DNA from: Strigamia acuminata
Taxonomy: Eukaryota; Arthropoda; Chilopoda; Geophilomorpha; Linotaeniidae
Direction: 5' to 3'
DNA: 64,000 nucleotides
Assembly (NCBI GenBank): GCA_949358305.1
Contig: OX442315.1
Span: 17,262,427-17,326,426, forward strand
Numbering within the stretch: position 1 is the first letter of the stretch; each line of letters opens with the position of its first letter. A program made the translations under genes and the position numbers. The notes below the pieces were generated by a model. The model saw only the letters and a program-made list of their open reading frames with translations. It was not told where the DNA came from and did not search any database. Of this stretch, positions 12,501 to 25,500 are shown one piece after another.

Positions 12501-15500
12501 CTCAAGCAGTCCTTAACCACCATTAAATTTAGTCACTTTTAATTGAAAAGTTATTCAACCGAATCCATGCAGTATTTACTTAATTAAATCAACTAAAATC
12601 AACTAAAAAAATAAAAATCCTACATGCATTGCTAATTGCTATATCAGTGTTAAATTAACTACCAAAATAAATTAAGTGGTAGTAGAACGCAATAGAAGCA
12701 GCTAAATGCAATTTATCATAAAAATAACATCAACTTTTTTTTTATTAATATTGTTTTTGCTTAGAAAATCAATTGCATTCATTTTTAAAATTTTATTTTT
12801 TTTATAGAAAGAAGAGCAATTCGTTATAAAAATTAAATAAAATTTAAAATAAAGAAACAGTTAAGGTTTATTCAACGCAATAAAACCCCAATAAAAAAGA
12901 AATTAATTGAAACAAAAAAGATTTATGAATATGCGCTTCCTATTTACTAACAATCAAATCTGCCGTGAAAATAGTTAACTCCGTACAAAAATATTAAACT
13001 ATTTATATTATTTTTTCGCAAGTGTGATATAGAAGCAGATTTGAAAACTAGTGTTAGAAGCGTGTATTACAAAGCAATCAAAAACTGAGATCAAACACTT
13101 ATCAGAACAAATTAAAGTGTAAAACCATTTTTTTTTTTAAGTTTCAAATTTAATAAAAATCTAAAAAAAAATCATAATAATAATAATTTTTTTTTTAAAC
13201 CCAGCACCCAATACAACTGGTTTTCTTGTTTAGATTTGATCATTTATTTAATGTTTAGCGAAAATAAAATAAATAAATAAATAAACCATCAAAAATACAC
13301 AAACAACAACAAAAATAACTAAAAAATAATTTTTTCCTTTTAAAAACTGGCTAAAAAAAATTAAAAATTAAACCACAAAGGACAAAACCTAAATAAAAAA
13401 AATCCGAAATAAATAAAAATAAAAATAAAAAAAACTATCAACCACATTTTAACCATTACTAGAATTTCAATTCGTAAAAAATTGTACTTAATTAGGGGCA
13501 TTCAATCCTTGACAATTTTTTCGTTAACTAATATGCTAGTGCATTTCGTCCTGAAATGAAATAAAAAATGTTATTACAAAAGTTCATTATTTATTTCGTT
13601 CTCAGAATAAAATCACAATCGGTATGATGACTGAATACCCCTACTTATATGAAAAAAACGACCCTAAAACCACTCATTTTCCATTTAACATTAAACTACA
13701 AACGATTGATTCTACTCACAGAAAGAGAGACCTAAAACTGACCAATTTTCCTAACCAACTTTCCTCAACCAAGCAATTAACTCATAACACCCACAAACAC
13801 AGATGTTTTGGGCTTTTCTGGGTTTTAAAAAAACAGCTTTCTTTTATTAAACCCAAGGTAAAAATTTGTTTCTGTTAAGTGCTTTCCTGTTATAAACATT
13901 TGTGTGGAAGAATTCATACCTATATAGCTAGATACCAGTGCTCTAAATCTACGGTGCGGGCCTTTGATTTCTGGCAGGTCCACTACAGGAAAGCAACACA
14001 GAGAAACAAGCAAAAATACATTTGGAAATTAGTAACAGACTTCCGGTCACTCGAGACGCGCACAAATTTTTTTTTTTTACTTTATTTTATTTTTCCTTCA
14101 ACTTGGCACGATTATTATTCTAATCACTTGACACATTTCACGTGACAAAAACTTTACAACGTCTTGTCTTGCCGATTTCAAACCTCTCAACAGAAAACTT
14201 AATTATCCACTTACGTGACGGAATCTTCTTAAACACAGTTTTCGCCATGAAATCTTGAAATCTTTGTGCGTAAAATCCCGGCCGATGCACGGATACGGTG
14301 TCCTAGATGTAAATTTAATAATAAATTAATAAAAACGCATCTAGAAAATTAAAAAAAAAAAAAACTCACTCCGTCGTGTAGAAACGCTTTCCACGTGTGT
14401 TCAAACTTTTTCCTTAATCGATAACTCTGTAAAATATCGATAATACCCAGATAAAGAAGTAATCGCTCTCCTTTTGCATTTCTAGCTGGAATGCCACCAG
14501 GACTAAAAAAAAAAGAAAAATTTAAAAAAATTAATTTTTTTAGTTTACAAAATTTAATATTCCCGATTAACTCACGGCACGTCTTCCTCTTCGTCGATTG
14601 GTTCTACATCAGCTTGTATTGCTTCCATTGCCGTCGAATGAGCGACTAATTTTTGACGATTGATTGATTTGCTACGCATCAAAATAGCGTTAGAAGGACC
14701 TGATGCAATTAAAATAAAAATTAAAAAACAAAATTTCACAATTACTTCTCCTTAAATAGTATAAATACCTGCAGCTTCGTTAGAGGCACTTGCATTTTGC
14801 AGTTGAGGTTGCTCTTGGGACTTTAAATGCAATCCCTAAGTAGGAAACGAACAATCATAAAATGACCCATCGTGTAAACCTACTATACTTACTTGTCGCT
14901 CTCTTGCAGCGAGGTCAAGATTATGTATGCCGACAAGTAAACTGTAGTCCATAATTTTAAAACTCTCTAAAACCTGTAATGTTTAATCGCTTAGCAAAAT
15001 TTAGTCACAAAACTAATTGGATTATCAACACTTACTCTACAATCCCTTTGAATTGTCTTTACTAATGCATTGTATGTTTCAGCCTCTAATAAAATGCCCT
15101 CTGTATAATGCTCCATAAAATCTAAATCTTTGAATGTGGGTGATGCTTTAACTCGTTCGTGTTTCGATGCCTTTCGTTTGTACGTCGATCCCTTTAGATC
15201 GTACTTCTGATGCATCTTCACTGATGATGGAAGTAAATTATTCATAGTACCTAAACGCACGTTTTTACCGCCACACTTGAATAAAAATAAATAAATAATT
15301 ATTTGTGACCTTAAAAACTCATTATCTCTGAATTACCTGATAACAATACAATCCAAAAAACTTAGGAAGTAACGTGCGAGGATTTTGATTTAAATTCTGT
15401 AAAGCGAATTAATTTTTCTTTTAGTTATCGAGTCGTCAAAAACAATTTTTCTTCGTGTTTACCATGTAATAACCAGGAAGTAATTTTTGTAAAAACTCCC

Positions 15501-16552
15501 CTTCTTTATGCTGAACTGTTTTAATAATAAATTCATCATCCTGCGTCAAATAAAAAATACTCCCACTAGCACCGGGATTACACAGCTCGCGCAGTGGTTC
15601 ATTGCACATAGATAACTGAAAGAGTAATAAAAGAAACAATTAAAGAAAAAAAAACCTTTTTCAATTCCCTCAAAACGTACCAAATAATCATCGGGTTGAA
15701 TACCAAACAAATCACGAAAATAACGGAATGCAACAGGAGCGTATGTCTTAAATCTAAACTCGGCACATCTGTGCGCTGGCGTACTATTACTGCCCTCACT
15801 AAAACAACAGAATAATAATAATCATTCAAAATAAAACATCAAAACAATTTATTTTTAATTACGATGGGAAAACTGCCGTTTCAATAACAGCAAAGTCGTG
15901 CATTAGTAGATCTCTTTCGGGTTTCGAAGCCAGTGAACCGATTGAATTACTAATTCCCAGTTGAATTGAACACATAATTTGGGATGTTTGAATCTAAAAA
16001 AAAAGAAAATAAATAAATACAAATATATGACCAGACGAAACATACGAAACATACTTTTTTGAATGTAATTTGCCCTTCCGGATCGACTCGCCGATGTCCA
16101 AGTTTCCTTTCCTTTTCGGTCCGATACACTTTCGGCGTCCGCGGCGTTGAATCTGGAGATCCGGCTCCATTGCTCGTTGGCGCCGACGGAATTACAGACA
16201 TCTAAAATACGTGTTTTGATACGTTAAACGTGCTCTATCGTGGTCAAATAACACTCACGTCTAATGGTGGTGGCTTCGTTCTCGTCGGCGACGATATGGA
16301 TTCTGTATTCGCCGTATCTGTTACAAAATAGTAATAAAATAAAAAAAAAATTTAAAAATGTACGTTTACCATTTAGCAAATGAAAAAGCGCTGTAACTAT
16401 GAACCCGATCATGCGACGAGGTAAATGCGGGGATACAACAAGTTTCGATTAACGATAAAGTGTTAAATATAATCACCTATGGAACCTGGTGAGGCAGGAT
16501 TTATTAATTCAATGGAGTTTGCATCGCTGGCGACAGCTGAGGCCGCTGCCAT
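8349..16552 (-). CDS. PIP5K1: Phosphatidylinositol-4-phosphate 5-kinase type I, 18 exons
   Basis: Makes PI(4,5)P2 from PI4P at the plasma membrane. Exons (high to low): 16552-16477, 16317-16259, 16201-16055, 15993-15863, 15798-15681, 15615-15463, 15396-15337, 15275-15036, 14973-14893, 14835-14769, 14699-14576, 14502-14370, 14302-14215, 12094-11999, 11787-11617, 10440-10251, 8797-8598, 8464-8349. GT-AG borders and phases checked at most junctions. Kinase motifs appear in order: [51 protein letters not shown], and the activation loop KKFEHTWK...[17 protein letters not shown]. The Glu in KKFEH is the residue known to set type I (PI4P) specificity. The start ATG at 16552 opens an Ala/Ser-rich disordered N-terminus. 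Five C-terminal exons encode a Ser/Thr/Pro-rich tail ending [13 protein letters not shown]. Introns are short in the catalytic half and 0.1-2.1 kb in the tail. Confidence 0.93.
10598..11122. mobile_element. Non-autonomous hAT-type DNA transposon (509 bp, 10606-11114) with 8-bp target duplication
   Basis: The element starts CAGGGGTGAAAGTA (10606) and ends with the inverted complement TACTTTCATCCCTG (to 11114), 13 of 14 bases matching. It is flanked on both sides by CCAATTAT (10598-10605 and 11115-11122), a perfect 8-bp duplication. A CAGGG terminus plus an 8-bp duplication is the hAT superfamily signature. A second inverted block, ACGAAAATC(A/G)ACGTTTTT, lies further in on both sides (near 10643 and 11036). 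No transposase is present. It sits in the PIP5K intron between exons 15 and 16, so it is spliced out and probably harmless. Confidence 0.88.
10690..11001 (-). pseudogene. LINE reverse-transcriptase C-terminal fragment inside the hAT element
   Basis: On the minus strand an open frame reads ...[16 protein letters not shown]...[15 protein letters not shown]... This matches the conserved tail of many non-LTR retrotransposon polyproteins (E-K-x-x-K-Y-x-x-[IL] ... [VI]P-[VI]-[VI]-[IV]-G-[AS]-L-G-[TV]-x-x-K). The polymerase domain itself is absent. The fragment lies wholly between the hAT inverted repeats, so it was most likely captured by the transposon or the hAT ends formed around it. It keeps about 100 codons without a stop. 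Confidence 0.6.
12464..12500. repeat. (AAT)n microsatellite
   Basis: An uninterrupted run of about twelve AAT/TAA units lies in the long PIP5K intron between exons 13 and 14. The surrounding 12.1-14.2 kb of this intron is very AT-rich and I see nothing else in it. Confidence 0.9.
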
Positions 16553-17120
16553 CTTGATTCTTCCACCCTCTACTCGTGAAGATAAGTTACATAAAAATCA
16601 AAGTACTTATAGTTCAGTTCGTAAGCACGGTCGGCATATCGATTCGTTTGAATGGCCACAGAGTGGATTTTGTAACCGCATTACTAAATACGGTACTTGA
16701 CTGCACACATAAAAATTTCCTCTCTGTGATTCACCGACTTGCAGTTGCAGGAAAGTCTCGCACATGCGCAATACATTTTCGTATTTGAGAAAAATAATTT
16801 TTAATTTATATCTCAAAAGAACAACGTTTTCAACGGTTTGTTTTTTTCTTCAATTTATTTCTTTTCCACGTATAAATTTGGAGATTTTTATTCTTTTTTT
16901 AAAAAAAAACACCTCCTGTCCTGCGAGATCTAATACGTCATCCAATTCCCAACTACGGCTGCGCAGTGTGGTTGAACTCGAGGTTCCAGTTGTGGCGAAC
17001 CGAACACCCACCTTGTTTACAGGAAAGCATTTGCAAGATCATTAATTCCGGGCGAACGATGCGATTGTTTTGCTAAGCGCAACAACAACCTTGATTTGAA
17101 TCGATCAACCCGTATTCACG
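16553..17120. promoter_or_regulatory. Shared divergent promoter region of PIP5K and the membrane-protein gene
   Basis: The 568 bp between the two start codons must hold both upstream regions, since the genes are head-to-head. I see no clear TATA box in a credible position for either gene. The part from about 16,920 is less AT-rich than the rest. Open frames here are short shadows. Confidence 0.5.
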
Positions 17121-17807
17121 ATGAGCTTTTCTCCTTGCCTTCACGATTGTGGCTTTTTCTCCGAACTCGGACCTCCACCGGACTTAATCGTTCGCCTGCC
17201 ACCGCCGCCAGTTCCTACATTTCTACAGAACTCAGTGGACGTTTTGGTCGCAATCAACAGCTCGTGCAACCTATGCAATTGGGCGCGAGGTTTGGATCTA
17301 CCATACGTCGAATTAGCGCGCCAATCGAGCGATGATAAGATTTACTTGGGCGCAATTTCCGCATGTTTTGCAGTCATTGTAATGAGTGTATTGATTGTCA
17401 TTGCTGTTCTCAGGTGCAGAGACTCGAAAGTGAAACCGATTCCGGATGTTTTTGGGAAAAGAGATTGCTCGAATGGGAACGTTGCGTCGGTGGCTGATGG
17501 ATACATTAACGGAGGAATCGATGAATTAGACTGCCATAGACCGAAGATCTTGTGGTCTGGACTGGGGGTCCAGGAAACGAATCCGTACACGTTGCAGCAT
17601 CAATCCATGAGTCGAGAAGAGCCCGAATCGTTTGCTCATTACGATTATATCGATTATGGATCGTTAGGCCACACGTATGCGTATCCGGATGAAGTGGTTC
17701 GAATTGTGCATGATAAGGCGGAGCATTATTATTATTCGGATTCGTTGGATGTGTCGTTTGCCAACACTGGTTTTGTTGATTCGGAAAATCACGCTACCTC
17801 GTTGTAA
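17121..17807 (+). CDS. Intronless single-pass membrane protein, 228 aa, function unknown
   Basis: I do not recognise the family. There is no cleavable signal peptide. The N-terminal 70 residues contain a proline cluster (LPPPPVP) and two Cys pairs (CLHDC; CNLC). One hydrophobic helix spans about residues 75-97 (IYLGAISACFAVIVMSVLIV...), followed at once by basic RCRDSKVK, which predicts N-out/C-in topology. The cytoplasmic tail of about 130 residues is Tyr-rich (HYDYIDYGS, AEHYYYSDS) and ends -ATSL, a class I PDZ-ligand pattern (S/T-x-hydrophobic). The frame is intact and compositionally unlike the AT-driven shadows. It is less AT-rich than its surroundings and sits head-to-head with PIP5K. 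It could also be the last exon of a longer gene, but the ATG context (CACGATGAG) is acceptable. Confidence 0.7.
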   Translation: MSFSPCLHDCGFFSELGPPPDLIVRLPPPPVPTFLQNSVDVLVAINSSCNLCNWARGLDLPYVELARQSSDDKIYLGAISACFAVIVMSVLIVIAVLRCRDSKVKPIPDVFGKRDCSNGNVASVADGYINGGIDELDCHRPKILWSGLGVQETNPYTLQHQSMSREEPESFAHYDYIDYGSLGHTYAYPDEVVRIVHDKAEHYYYSDSLDVSFANTGFVDSENHATSL

Positions 17808-19536
17808 GAGGAGATAATGCCTCGTTGTGGTCGTTGTAGGTGGCCTGGCAATCACCCTGTGTGGGGGGTCTGCGAGGACAAGGAGGGCTTGTTCGAAAAT
17901 TCAAAAAAAATTGAAATTTGACACTTTGTGGAGTTTTTTTCTTTAAAAAAAATTTTTTTTTTTAAATTTTTTTATTTTTTATTTGTCAAATTTCTCAAAT
18001 TTTTGTTGGAATTTATCAAAAAATTTCTCGATTATTGATGAAATTTTTCAAAAAAAATTTCTCACATTTTGTTGATTTTTATCACAAAATTTCTCACATT
18101 TTGTTGATTTTTATCACAAAATTTCTCAAATTTTGTCAAAATTACCAAAAAAAATTCTCACGTTTTGTCGGAATTTATCAAAAAAATTCTAAAATATTGA
18201 TGAAGCGTCTCAAAAAAATTAATTTCTCAAATTTTGTCGAAATTTATCAGAAATTTGTAAAATTTGAGAAAAATTCTGTTAATTTCTCTGTTCCAATAGG
18301 CCCATTGCTAGTTATTATTATGCCACTGGTCATCAATGTTCAAATAATTGGTTAAGAGGCTATTTTTTATTTTATTAAAATTTTTATGTATTTAAAACAA
18401 TATTTTTTTTTAAATTACCTAAACCTACCTAGAATTAGGTATCCTATGTGAAAAAAAATTTTAAAAAACCAATCACTATCATTTATTTATTTTTCAAAAT
18501 AAAATGTCCTGCAAATACAACTTTAAGACATAGATAATGTATAAAATAGATAATGTAAATTCTGTTTACATATTTGGAAGCCGAGTTCCATTAGATTAGA
18601 ACGGTATGCATAATTCGAGAAAATAAATACAAATATGCAATAGAGGTAATTCTGCGAGCACTTAATACTCCAGTTATATGTATTTTTTGACTGCCTGAAT
18701 CCAGTTAGAACTAGAATGTTGCTTTATAATTGCATACGTGTTTAATTTTAACATGCTCAATTGTAAACGCTATGCAATTGGATGTAATTTGGACGCCCCG
18801 TAAGCGAAATGCGAGAAATCACTGTGACTAGAAATGTAAAAAAACTCTTAGTCATACAATTTAATCTTTTCTGTTTCGGCAAGTTTTAAGTGCTTTTTTC
18901 ATGTTTTACTTTGTATATTGTGTAAAACCTGTTGTTAATGGAGTAAATAGTTGTACCACTTTCACACCAATCATACCCGTAGCATTCATTTGTTTTTAAT
19001 AAGAATTTTTAGTATTATAGCAAACAAAAAATAAAAAATAATAATACATTAATTTGTTCATTAAAATTTACAAAACTCTGAATTATTGACACATTGCATC
19101 GAGTGATTTAATTGGTCTGATTAATCTAATTAAACGCGTGTTGCACAAAATTGTCGCAATAATTTTTTTTGTTATCTGAAGCAAAAGCACGATTTGGCAG
19201 TGTTGTAAATTACAGCTACAAGAATTAGTGCAAGTATTGGTGATTATACGACATATAATATAAACATAAGATGACGAGTTCTACGGTGCTGCATCTGCCA
19301 TCCCGGGTATCTTATGTTCCGTCGGTGAACTTTGTTCACAAAATGTCAGTAGCTGTAGCCGAATTAGGCAATAACATTCGTGATTAGTAAATGATCGTAG
19401 GCTATACATGGCTTCTACGTCGGAACACAAAAGGCACCAATAATATTGCACCAAACACACAAATTGCTGCAATAAGCTTTGTGTTCCTCGACCACGAGGA
19501 ACTACTTGGCACAATACGCTCGGTGGCTAATAAATG
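17808..19536. other. Intergenic, simple AT-rich with a 32-bp repeat
   Basis: This lies between the 3' ends of the membrane-protein gene (+) and VPS13 (-). It holds both 3' UTRs and the tandem repeat at 17,980-18,260. A minus frame at 19,281-19,514 lies beyond the VPS13 stop and has no domain signal. I see no further gene. Confidence 0.5.
17980..18260. repeat. Degenerate 32-bp A/T-rich tandem repeat
   Basis: TTCTCACATTTTGTTGATTT plus twelve further bases is repeated exactly at 18,059 and 18,091 (period 32). More diverged units based on AAATTTCTCAAATTTTGTCG extend on both sides. The + frame through it is open only because of the repeat. Confidence 0.8.
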
Positions 19537-22500
19537 TCAATTCTGATTTTGCAGACACTCCTCGATTTTTTCAGCGATCCACTGCAATAGAAAATTTCAA
19601 TGAGCAAATAATTTTTATAAAAAAAATATTGTTCTTTTCATTTACCGTAGAAATTTCATGATTTTTCACATAAATAACACGAACATTGTCACCGCTGCCG
19701 AACAATCCCAGAACCTTCTTCTTCGCCTCCTAGTAATAATCAAATAAAAAATAAAAACACTAAAAACTAACAAAAAATTCGTACCCTTAAAGGAATAAGA
19801 ACTCCTTTGTCCGAAACTTTAGGTGATCCTTTAATATCTTCCCAAGGTAACTGCCAATCGCAATTCCACTGGCCAAAAATGTCACCTTTTACTACCATTA
19901 CAATTCGCCTACATAATTAAATCATTTAAATTTGAATCTGAATTTAAATTTTAACAATGAAATAAAAATTTACTTGTCGGTGATTAAAACAACGAGCTTC
20001 CCGTCGGTCGAAATAACAGTATGTGCAATATAGCCATCCGTCGTTGAAAATTTTCCCTTTTCCACATCCTGAAGCAGTTTATTTCCCTCAGCTTCGTGTT
20101 TGTTATACGGTCGAACTATTTTATCGTTTTGGAAGAAACGTGGAGGACGCAAACGCGTTACCTCAGTCGTATTGTCAGCAATTCTATATAAAATAAATCA
20201 AAAAATAGTTATTATTACCTCAAAAATCACTTTCCAAATCCACTTTTAAACTCGCCTTTTTACAGAATCTAAAGTCCCGCTAGCAAAGTCAATTACACCA
20301 GCAGTTGGACGCGTTACCAATCCCACAACGCCTTTGCCAACACCTTTGAAAAAACCCTCGACACCTTCCTCCTTCGCTCCCGTGATGGGTTTCACGAAAA
20401 CGCCAGTTACGCCGTCAAATACGCCCTAAAAACAACCGACATCAGCACGTTTGCCATCGCCAAACTTTCCAAACACTCTTTTCTCTACCATAACGAGTCC
20501 TTTTCCACTCTGGGCTAATCCTTCCTGTATATTTGTAGATCTCTGCAGCTGAGCCTCCCTTCGTTTTCTCTGATAGTCTTCGTCCAAGGTGAGAGCTGCA
20601 ATTCCTTTCCCAAGCGTGCCAGTTATTCTCGACACGGCACCTGCAGCCCCACCAACGGCGTGACCAAAAAGGCTTTTCACGCCCAACGCGAGTCCTTCAG
20701 CAAATTCTTCCGGTCCTTGAATGGCGCCCTAAATTAATACATTAAAAAAAATTAAAAATCGAGACATTTAAGGTATTAAAATGTATTAAAATTACTTGGA
20801 TTGGTTCGTAAAAGAGGTCTTCGACTCCTTGCCTCAATCCGATAACGAGTCCAAAAGGATTCCCAATGACATCTAGGCCTAACACAAGAACGTACATTTG
20901 TTTGATGGCCTGTAAGGAGAAAGAACAAATTAGTATTAATTAATGTGAGCGTATTTGAGTGTTTTCACTTGGCCGCAATAATGAGTGATGACTTCACCGG
21001 TCAATTGTTTCTGACTCATAAATTTGTGTTGTCGTTCGAAGAAGGCCAATCTGTTAAAAAAATTCGGATCAAATCGCATTCGGGCATGTAAACGCCATCA
21101 AATAATACTTAAAAACGACGTCTTGTATTTCTGTAAGTGTAACCCCAACACTTTGGACAAATAGGCTCACAAAGTTTGCAGCTAATGGATTTGACTTTTT
21201 GTCAGTCGATGACGAAGACCCCTGATTGGAAAAGCTGACGTGAACCTTTAAGAAAATAAATTAAAAAAATTAGAAATTTCCAGTTTTTTTTGTTGTTGTT
21301 GTTTAAATCTCACTTTAAGAGGAGAGAAATGAAGCAGATCGTAAAAGTTCTCCTTATCCTGATCCACTTGTCTTAATGCGACAGCTCGCAACTCGATTTC
21401 ACTAAATTCTAAATCTTTTTCCACAAGTTGTTTCTGAAATTATTTTTATTTAAATAAAAAAATGTGACGCAGCGAGCACGAAATATGCTTTTAACCAACC
21501 TCGTCTATGGCTTGCTCTTCCATAGTAAACATAGTCAGTATCCCAGCAATAAAAGCCTGGTCAATTTTAATGTGGAATTCTTGTATAAGAATCTTGAAGT
21601 ACTGATATTGCTGTATGCTGCTGAACTCCGACTTCCTCATCATGATACTGACTTCCGCAAACGGTTTAGGTTCTGTTTTTAACATTAATATTAATTTTTA
21701 CTATTGGAAATAATTAATTTCTCGTTAAATTCTACCGACCACTATCAACAGCTACTGTTTTAGGTGGCGGGATGGGAGCAAATATGACGGGGAATATACA
21801 ATCGGGCATTTGGTTGTCGATTTGAAGTCTATTTATCTTCGCGTGCACTTGCATGCGATGAGTAGACGTTTTATACATAATCCAACATCCAGGTTGGAAA
21901 CTACGACGAATCTTTCGTTTGTTCGGCTTGTAGAGCTTTCCTTCGCTGAAATCGATCTAACGAAAATAATTCAATTGATGATAATAATAAATATAAAATT
22001 TAAAAAAATAATCAATAAGTTTTGAAAATACTTCAATTTTTTGTTCGAGCATCAGTCGAGGCGATGGCGTTTGACCAGTTTTAATAGCATTTAAGTAATC
22101 TTGATAAGCCTTTTCAATAATATTAGACATATCGATGGCTAATGGTTTAAAACGACGCGCTTTTTCTTTACATGTTTCCCACACAATACCGGAACTAAAA
22201 TTTAAAATAAAATTTGGTATAAAATTTATTTAAAAAAATATATTTTTTTTTAAATAATGACCTTGCAATAGAAATGTAAACCACTTCTCTGGTATTGATA
22301 TTATCAACTAAGGATACACCAACTCCTTGAATGTGAATATTGATTTCTTGTTCGATTCGCTCAAATTCAGTGGCCTAAACAGAAAAAAATTAATTAATTT
22401 ACCTAATTAAATGAATATTTATATTTAAATCACTTACGAATTGTGTTTTGGTTGCTATACTAATGTCATCGGTAAATAAAAGCGTTCGCTGCGTATCATC

Positions 22501-25500
22501 CAGAAACGACACCCAATAACCGTCTCCCTTCTCGGATTTAAATTCACCAATGCCGTCCTAAATCATCAAAATTGCAATCAAAATCACACCAAATCAATTG
22601 AATATATTTATTTACTTTAACTAAATCATTTTTGTATTCCTTTTTGTCAGGTGTCCATAAAAATTCCCTCTTGCCGAGAGGATTATCCCAGGTGTAAAAC
22701 ACCGACTCATGAGGTCCAATAGTGAACGTTCGTTCCTCACCGCTAAACACAAACGATACAATCACAATTAGCCAATCAAAACAGTTAATTTTTCCTTTAT
22801 TTTTTACGTTTGACGGCACGTAATAGAAATTTCTGGCAGATGATTAATCAACTGCACACAGGCCATTCCTTTTTTGTAGCTGGCAAAAGATAAAATTGCA
22901 GAAGACTCATTTACTTGGCAGTCGATTTGAACTCCACCGAACTATAAAAAAATTAATTAAAAAATTAATTAATCGATAAGGGATACTCGGAATAATCCAT
23001 CGTATACTTCATTTTTAAACGGCAACAACGTAGTGTGCGAATCGTTAAATAAAAATGGTTTGGACACTTCCCCGGGATGATCTTTAATTCTTATCATCAT
23101 TTCGCTTTGCTTGGTTTGTTTTGGCCAAAATGGCAGACACTATAAACAAAAATCTTTATACCAAAATAAACATTAACATTTAAATATGCAATTTCACCTG
23201 ATAGGATGGCATTGTCATCCATTGACTACCATAATTTTCACAACATTCCACGTCGTATTTGCAATTGTTAATCACCAGGTAATAAGGTGTGAAAATTACG
23301 ATTTTGCTGAGTTTGAAATTACTGAGCCGAATTTCCACGCCAACCTTAAAAATAAAAATTTAAAATTAAAAAAAAAACTATTTAAATTTTTTAAATAACT
23401 AAAATTTTACTTCGTAATTAAAGCCATCTTTATGTTTGCATTTAACCGTACCGGAGCTACCAACAACATCGATCGAAAATTTTTCTGACCATTCCGTATC
23501 TTGAATTTTCAAGCAAGTCTGTTTAAAAAATTTATAAAATATAAAAATTAAAAATTAAAAACTGCACAAAATTTTACCTTTTTCCTTGCAAAAAAATGTT
23601 TGGCTTTAAAAGAGAAGAGTATCGGCCCCAAATGACTAACCGGATGGTTTGTAACACTGATTTCTTCAGCCTTAAAAGAAAATTATCTGATATATAATAC
23701 ATTAGCGAAATCCACTGGTGAGAAAATGGCGCAACTGGAGCTCTCGGGTGATAAGACGAGCAACAATAACTCAGATACAGATCGTGTACCTGGAGTGAAA
23801 GCTTTCTTGAAATAGAAAGATGACAACCAGTGGGTCTATTTCTCTACAGGCAGGAGGAAATAAGCAGATTTTAGAACTTTTAAGCTTACATTAGTAGTAC
23901 AGGTAAAGAAGCAAAACATCTTCGAAAAAAATGTTAAAAGTTAGTATTTTTGCAATCACAAATAAACAGCCGTTCTCAACAAATTTAAATAAGCTCGAAC
24001 GCAGTTACTTAAATTACTTTATACGACAGAGGGAGTCCTGTTTTGTTGATCATCCAAAATGGACAGTAGAGAGACAAGGTTAAAGAATTGAAATCATTTT
24101 CTGTGTAAATTCCAAGCTCCTGAAATTTAAAAAAAAATTTATTAAATTAATACCTTTAAATGTTTGAACGTCATTTCATTCTTGCCAATGTGTTCTTCAA
24201 AGTTGTGTCCGCGTTTGATTCGAATGACCACACGCTCAAATCGTCAACCTTGCTCTCCAATTTTCGCGAACAAATCCATGTCTGACTTAAGTAATCTTTT
24301 ATCTGTAAAAACAAATGAAATAATTGTACCGTAAGTTACAGTGGACCAGAAAGAATTCTAGTCAAATTGACAAACGTACTTCTAAAGTAAGTACAGTGTT
24401 ATTGACTTCGACCCAAAACAATTCTAGTTTTTCTCCAGGATTTATTGTTTCGTCTTTCGTTTCGCTTTGACGACTGCAGCATAACGGTATAGGAAGTAGA
24501 TTTTTTAGTAAAACTGTTGGTTTTAAGTTGAGAATGTAACAAGTGCTAGCCAGGGTCTTCTTCTTTGTATCTTCAAAATAGATTTGATCAATCTCACCGA
24601 TTGTCTATTTAAAAAATAAAAATGAGAAAATTAATTATTATCGATATTTAAAATCGATTTCTTTCAATTCTTACGTGAATATAAAATGGCCGACCATTCA
24701 GTTGTTTTGATTCGCATTCCAAGACTCTGTGGTAAGTAGGATTCTTAATTAAATCTTTCCAAGTGTAAGAGATTACCGAAAATTTATGTCTAGCCAGAAA
24801 ACAAAATAAAATTAACAAATAAAAAATCTTTTTTTCTAAAATTTCTAAACATACTCTTCATTCTGCGGACGGAAAAACAATTCGTTGGTGGCGGTATAAA
24901 CTGCAGCCATGGGCACATTAAACGTTTTGCTCGGTAGTGCGATACCACAACAAACCAACTCATCCTTTTCCTTCGCCATGTAATAAACTTCAATAGGAAC
25001 ATTAAAATGATTTTTCACCTGCAGAAATAAAAAAAAGAATTGTTGTATATTATATATTATAATAATTAAATCTTATTTCGCGTGATAAATTACCTGCAAA
25101 ACTGATCGTAAACTAACTACTTTTGATCCATAAACGGCTTTAACATCACAAACTAGTCCCCATTGATCTCCAGGATAGGTTTTTTGTGGTAATGGAAACA
25201 ACCTTTTGTCAGCTTTCTTGATGGACATGTGTCTGACAATATTCATTTCGTGTATCTGAAAAAAAAAAATTAAAAAGTAAAAACAATAAAATAAACTAAT
25301 AAAAATGACTCACATTGACAATCAATTTATTGTCATTTGCCATTTCCTGCATTCGAAGTACAGACTTCTTTTGCTTCATCCCAAGTTCCATTTTAGCACA
25401 GAGTGGAACTGACGCATTTGGTTCCAAAACAACTTCGGTTATATCGCCTTTGGAAGCTTTCCCGTGCACCTAAACGTTAGAAATTGAGTTTTAACATTAC

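Noticed and set aside
24150-24303. A second gene boundary splitting VPS13 in two
   Set aside because: Conserved VPS13 sequence continues in order on both sides with normal splice sites; only one base is out of place.
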